Part shown: positions 60,701 through 64,000 of the stretch, in pieces
Layout: each line of letters begins with the position of its first letter
How positions within the stretch are numbered: the stretch's first letter is position 1
NCBI GenBank assembly: GCA_013076295.1
Contig: RQOL01000718.1
Coordinates: 2,790,001 to 2,854,000, forward strand
DNA length: 64,000 nucleotides
Reading direction: 5' to 3'
From: Sanderia malayensis
Taxonomy: Eukaryota; Cnidaria; Scyphozoa; Semaeostomeae; Pelagiidae
Made by a program: the position numbers and the translations under genes
Notes under the pieces: model-generated
Seen by the model: the letters and a program-made list of their open reading frames with translations, nothing else
Databases searched by the model: none
What the model was told of the DNA's origin: nothing

Positions 60701-60864
60701 CTTGAGAATGGAGGCGCAGACCAAGAACACGACAAGCAGGTTGATTCAGAGTCAAGGACAAAAAGCCATGAAGACCATATGACGCAGCAAGGTAGTCCAA
60801 CAGCAACTCCACTGGAACAGGGCTTGGCATGACGGACAAAGCCGTGCGCTTACAATCACGAAAT
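60701..60864 (-). CDS. Coding-looking exon of an unrecognised minus-strand gene
   Basis: 164 bp with canonical acceptor (TTTTTGTAG|AT) and donor (CTCAAG|GTGAGA) and one open frame: FRDCKRTALSVMPSPVPVEL, LLDYLAASYGLHGFLSLTLN, QPACRVLGLRLHSQ. Starts in phase 2 and ends in phase 1. The residues look like a folded helical segment. Other exons were not located with certainty. An inverted damaged copy lies at 58844-58980. Confidence 0.5.
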
Positions 60865-61069
60865 CTACAAAAAGAATTATACAAATATTAATATTAAAAA
60901 ATTAAAATGTATATGTCTCTTAAGATACTAATAATGTTCTTGCATTCATCTTTTAATCATCTTGCATGATACTTCTTCTAATAATCTTCTGTCATCTTCT
61001 CAGTCCTCGCTCTTGATCAGCCAGTCCCCAAAGGGGATCCTACCATAAGCCACAATGATACCAGACTGT

Positions 61070-62748
61070 TGGAGAATGCATGGGCTTCTAAAAGAAAGTA
61101 AGAGGTTGCATGAGCTTCTAGAAGATAGTATGAGGTTGCATGAGCTTCTAGAAGATAGTATGAGGTTGCATGAGCTTCTAAGAGATAGTATGAGGTTGCA
61201 TGAGCTTCTAGGAGATAGTATGAGATTGCATGAGCTTCTAGAAGATAGTTTGAGGTTGCATGAGCTTCTAAGAGATAGTATGAGGATGCATGAGCTTCTA
61301 GAAGATAGTATGAGGTTGCATGAGCTTCTAGAAGATAGTATGAGGTTGCATGAGCTTCTAAGAGATAGTATGAGGATGCATGAGCTTCTAGGAGATAGTT
61401 TGAGGATGCATGAGCTTCTAGGAGACAATATGAGGTTGCATGAGCTTCTAAGAGATAGTATGAGGATGCATGAGCTTCTAGGAGATAGTATGAGATTGCA
61501 TGAGCTTCTAGAAGATAGTTTGAGGTTGCATGAGCTTCTAAGAGATAGTATGAGGATGCATGAGCTTCTAGAAGATAGTATGAGGTTGCATGAGCTTCTA
61601 GAAGATAGTATGAGGTTGCATGAGCTTCTAAGAGATAGTATGAGGATGCATGAGCTTCTAGGAGATAGTTTGAGGATGCATGAGCTTCTAGGAGACAATA
61701 TGAGGTTGCATGAGCTTCTAAGAGATAGTATGAGGATGCATGAGCTTCTAGGAGATAGTTTGAGGATGCATGAGCTTCTAGGAGACAATATGAGGACGCA
61801 TGAGCTTCTAGGAGATAGTTTGAGGATGCATGAGCTTCTAGGAGACAGTATGAGGATGCATGAGCTTCTAGGAGATAGTATGAGAATGCACGAGCTTCTA
61901 AGAGATAGTATGAGGATGCATGAGCTTCTAGGAGATAGTATGAGGATGCAAGAGCTTCTAGGAGATAGCATGAGGATGCATGAGCTTCTAGGAGATAATA
62001 TGCGGATGCATGACCTTCTAGGAGATAGTATGAGTATGCATGAACTTCTAGGAGATAGTATGGGGATGCATGAGCTTCTAGGAGATAGTATGAGGATGCA
62101 AGAGCTTCTAGGAGATAGCATGAGGATGCATGAGCTTCTAGGAGATAATATGCGGATGCATGACCTTCTAGGAGATAGTATGAGTATGCATGAACTTCTA
62201 GGAGATAGTATGGGGATGCATGAGCTTCTAGGAGATAGTATGAGAATGCATGAGCTTCTAGGAGATAGTATGAGGATGCATGAGCTTCTAGGAGATAATA
62301 TGTGGATGCATGACCTTCTAGGAGATAGTATGAGTATGCATGAACTTTTAGGAGATAGTATGGGGATGCATGAGCTTCTAGGAGATAGTATGAGAATGCA
62401 TGAGCTTCTAGGAGATAGTATGAAAATGCATGAGCTTCCAGGAGATAGTATGAGGATGCATGCACTTCTAGGAGATTTTATGAGAATGCATGAGCTTCTA
62501 GGAGATAGTATGAGGATGCATGCGCTTCTAGGAGATAGCATGAGAATGCATGAGCTTCTAGGAGATAGTATCAGGATGCATGAGATTCTAGAAGATAGCA
62601 TGAGGATGCATGAGCTTCTAGGAGATAGCATGAGAATGCATGAGCTTCTAGGAGATAGTATGAGGATGCATGAGCTTCTAGGAGATAGTATGAGAATGCA
62701 TGAGCTTCTACGAGATAGTATGAGGATGTATGAGCTTTTAGAAGATGG
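61070..62748. repeat. 30-bp minisatellite, ~56 units, with two higher-order periods
   Basis: The unit TGAGCTTCTAGGAGATAGTA TGAGGATGCA repeats without length change for 1.68 kb. In the left part a nine-unit block (270 bp) from 61201 recurs at 61471. In the right part a five-unit block (150 bp) recurs with the variants GGAGATAATA near 61991, 62141 and 62291. Because 30 is a multiple of three and the unit lacks stops in several frames, long open frames run on both strands (a decapeptide repeat MHELLGDSMR on plus). Nothing supports translation. Confidence 0.97.
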
Positions 62749-62751
62749 TAT

Positions 62752-62770
62752 GATAGATAGATAGATAGAT
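62752..62770. repeat. (GATA)n microsatellite at the end of the minisatellite
   Basis: GATAGATAGATAGATAGAT directly after the last minisatellite unit; the unit itself contains GATAGTATGA, so it may have arisen by slippage. Confidence 0.8.
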
Positions 62771-64000
62771 TCTAGAAGATCATAGAAGACTGTGTAAGCT
62801 TATAGGAATTAACGGTATATGTAAGGTCCTGCTATTCATGTTTGATTTCTCTTCTGAATCTTCCAATAGTCTTGTGCCTTTGTCCTCATATTTCAATCTT
62901 CATCAGTCATTTATCAAATAGAACCTTGAGAGAAAACGAAAATATAAATAGTATTGATTAATTTAAGCTTGTAATGAAAGCTAGCTGTCTTTATATAGAG
63001 ACTGTGGTTTAAAGTGTATTTTTAGTATTGTAAGAGATACTATGGGAGTTCAACTGAAAGTTTGGTTCCCATAAGTTCAGTATATTAGTCAATCTGTGGA
63101 AAAGATGTAGAAACATAAAATATGCAAAAATCATAAATCATTACTGATCTGTTATTCTTCCTAGCCTAAAGATTCTATCAGTTAACCTTTGCATTATAGT
63201 AGATTATTTGAAATGTTAATATCATGCAAGGTCATTTGCCACATTCAAATAAGAGTAATAAGAATTATTTTCAATGCTTAAAGGTATTTGGTCATGGCAA
63301 GGTTTGGGGAATAAGATTTCAGGGAAATAATTTACATTAACCATCATACCTTTATTTCTGTTGTCAAATTTTAGAGGTGCAAGTCCCATACTCTTGAAGC
63401 TCCTTCATAGTTGCATCTTGCAGAGTGGCTGCATAAATTCCATGAAAGACTCTCTTTACAAATGTTGTATCTTTTCTAACCAACTTCACGTTCACACACC
63501 ACAATCTCTAATTTCAATATACTCCTTCTGTTTAGAAATGAAAACTCCATTTGAGTTGCTTTGTTTGAACTTCAGGACATGGACAACCTTCAAGGTTTAA
63601 TCTTTTGCCTGCAAACGAAAAGCAAACAAACATACGTAATAAAACTTTAAATTTCTCTTGTAAGATGAAAAGCGAATATTGTTTACACTTACATTGGGTT
63701 TTCTTGTCGAATTTATGAAAACATTTAAGCGTTTATAATCTTTCTACTGATATTAAAATAAAAACAGCAGATTTTTCAAAGCAAAAGAAACCAGGCCAGT
63801 CGCCAGTCATGCCGCAGCCTCGTTTTGGCTTGTTGGTTACGTCATCGCTCTTGCCCGACCCAGGTTTCAAATCCAGAATGTAAAGTAAATACTCGCGTGT
63901 AGGAACCAGTGGGTTAAGAAACTTTCAGGCTGAAATCCCTGCTCAAAACAATAGAAGAAACAATAGGCTATTGTATTTAAACAATAGGCTTCTTGAGGAA
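62771..64000. other. AT-rich tail of the window
   Basis: Apart from the weak exon candidate listed separately, no gene is supported. A GGTTACGTCATCG site (CRE-like) lies near 63833 in a locally GC-richer stretch (63790-63880), which could be a promoter. Confidence 0.3.
63364..63507 (-). CDS. Possible terminal exon, minus strand, unrecognised
   Basis: After an AG at 63508-63509 (AATTAG) an open 47-codon frame reads RLWCVNVKLVRKDTTFVKRV, FHGIYAATLQDATMKELQEY, GTCTSKI then TGA. The composition looks protein-like, but the polypyrimidine tract is poor and no partner exon was joined. It may instead be an old pseudogene. Confidence 0.25.
   Translation of the reverse strand, partial: RLWCVNVKLVRKDTTFVKRVFHGIYAATLQDATMKELQEYGTCTSKI

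Noticed and set aside
61000..62764. Very long open frames (over 480 codons) on both strands
   Set aside because: They are the minisatellite read in frames without stops; the 30-bp unit keeps every frame open. No splice sites, start context or family similarity.

Overview
This 64 kb window is AT-rich, intron-dense animal DNA. Genes are compact, on both strands and closely spaced, with GT-AG introns mostly of 50-500 bp. The gene set (DYRK kinase, TMEM241, ER-type JmjC protein, cyclophilin A, IPMK, class A GPCR, GBF1, NUP42, an MS4A/CD20-like 4-TM protein, ZRANB3, a nicotinic-type receptor subunit), the very small introns, the TTAGGG-type tracts and acceptor-like sites just 5' of several start codons together suggest an invertebrate chordate, most likely an ascidian tunicate. 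That assignment is inference; no species marker was read. All gene models below were built by hand from splice signals, reading phase and remembered family similarity.

Layout: 1-2839 (+) 3' part of a DYRK2/4-type kinase; 3863-6533 (-) TMEM241, in 15 tiny exons that ordinary ORF scanning misses, with a MITE in intron 1; 6660-7972 a tRNA-derived SINE remnant and a ~139 bp satellite carrying TTAGGG tracts; 8195-10348 (+) a JmjC protein with signal peptide and C-terminal RDEL; 11289-12523 (+) cyclophilin A, convergent with 12803-14504 (-) IPMK; 15296-16726 (-) GPCR; 18205-29922 (+) GBF1 in 34 exons; 30166-30656 a hAT-type MITE directly before 30725-32936 (+) NUP42; 32937-34452 intergenic with a second type of MITE; 34453-35268 (+) small secreted orphan; 35824-37485 (-) MS4A-like; 38282-40955 (-) PDZ/acidic protein; 41636-43507 (-) unrecognised Glu/Lys-rich protein, head to head with 43758-53894 (+) ZRANB3, whose intron 15 holds a second TTAGGG-bearing satellite array inside a transposon-like composite; 55084-57586 (+) cys-loop receptor subunit; 57968-58382 (+) 68-residue orphan; 58383-64000 repeat-rich tail with an inverted exon duplication and a 1.7 kb 30-bp minisatellite.

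Most genes are unrelated housekeeping or signalling genes and do not form one pathway. The unusual content is in the non-coding part: two arrays of one satellite family whose ~140 bp unit combines a TTAGGG tract, an inverted pair of TGCGCAGT sites (NRF1-like half-sites) and a TGACGT site (CRE/ATF-like). The last unit of array 1 merges into the promoter of the JmjC gene; array 2 lies in ZRANB3. At least three independent non-autonomous DNA transposons with readable terminal inverted repeats are present, two with perfect 8-bp target duplications.
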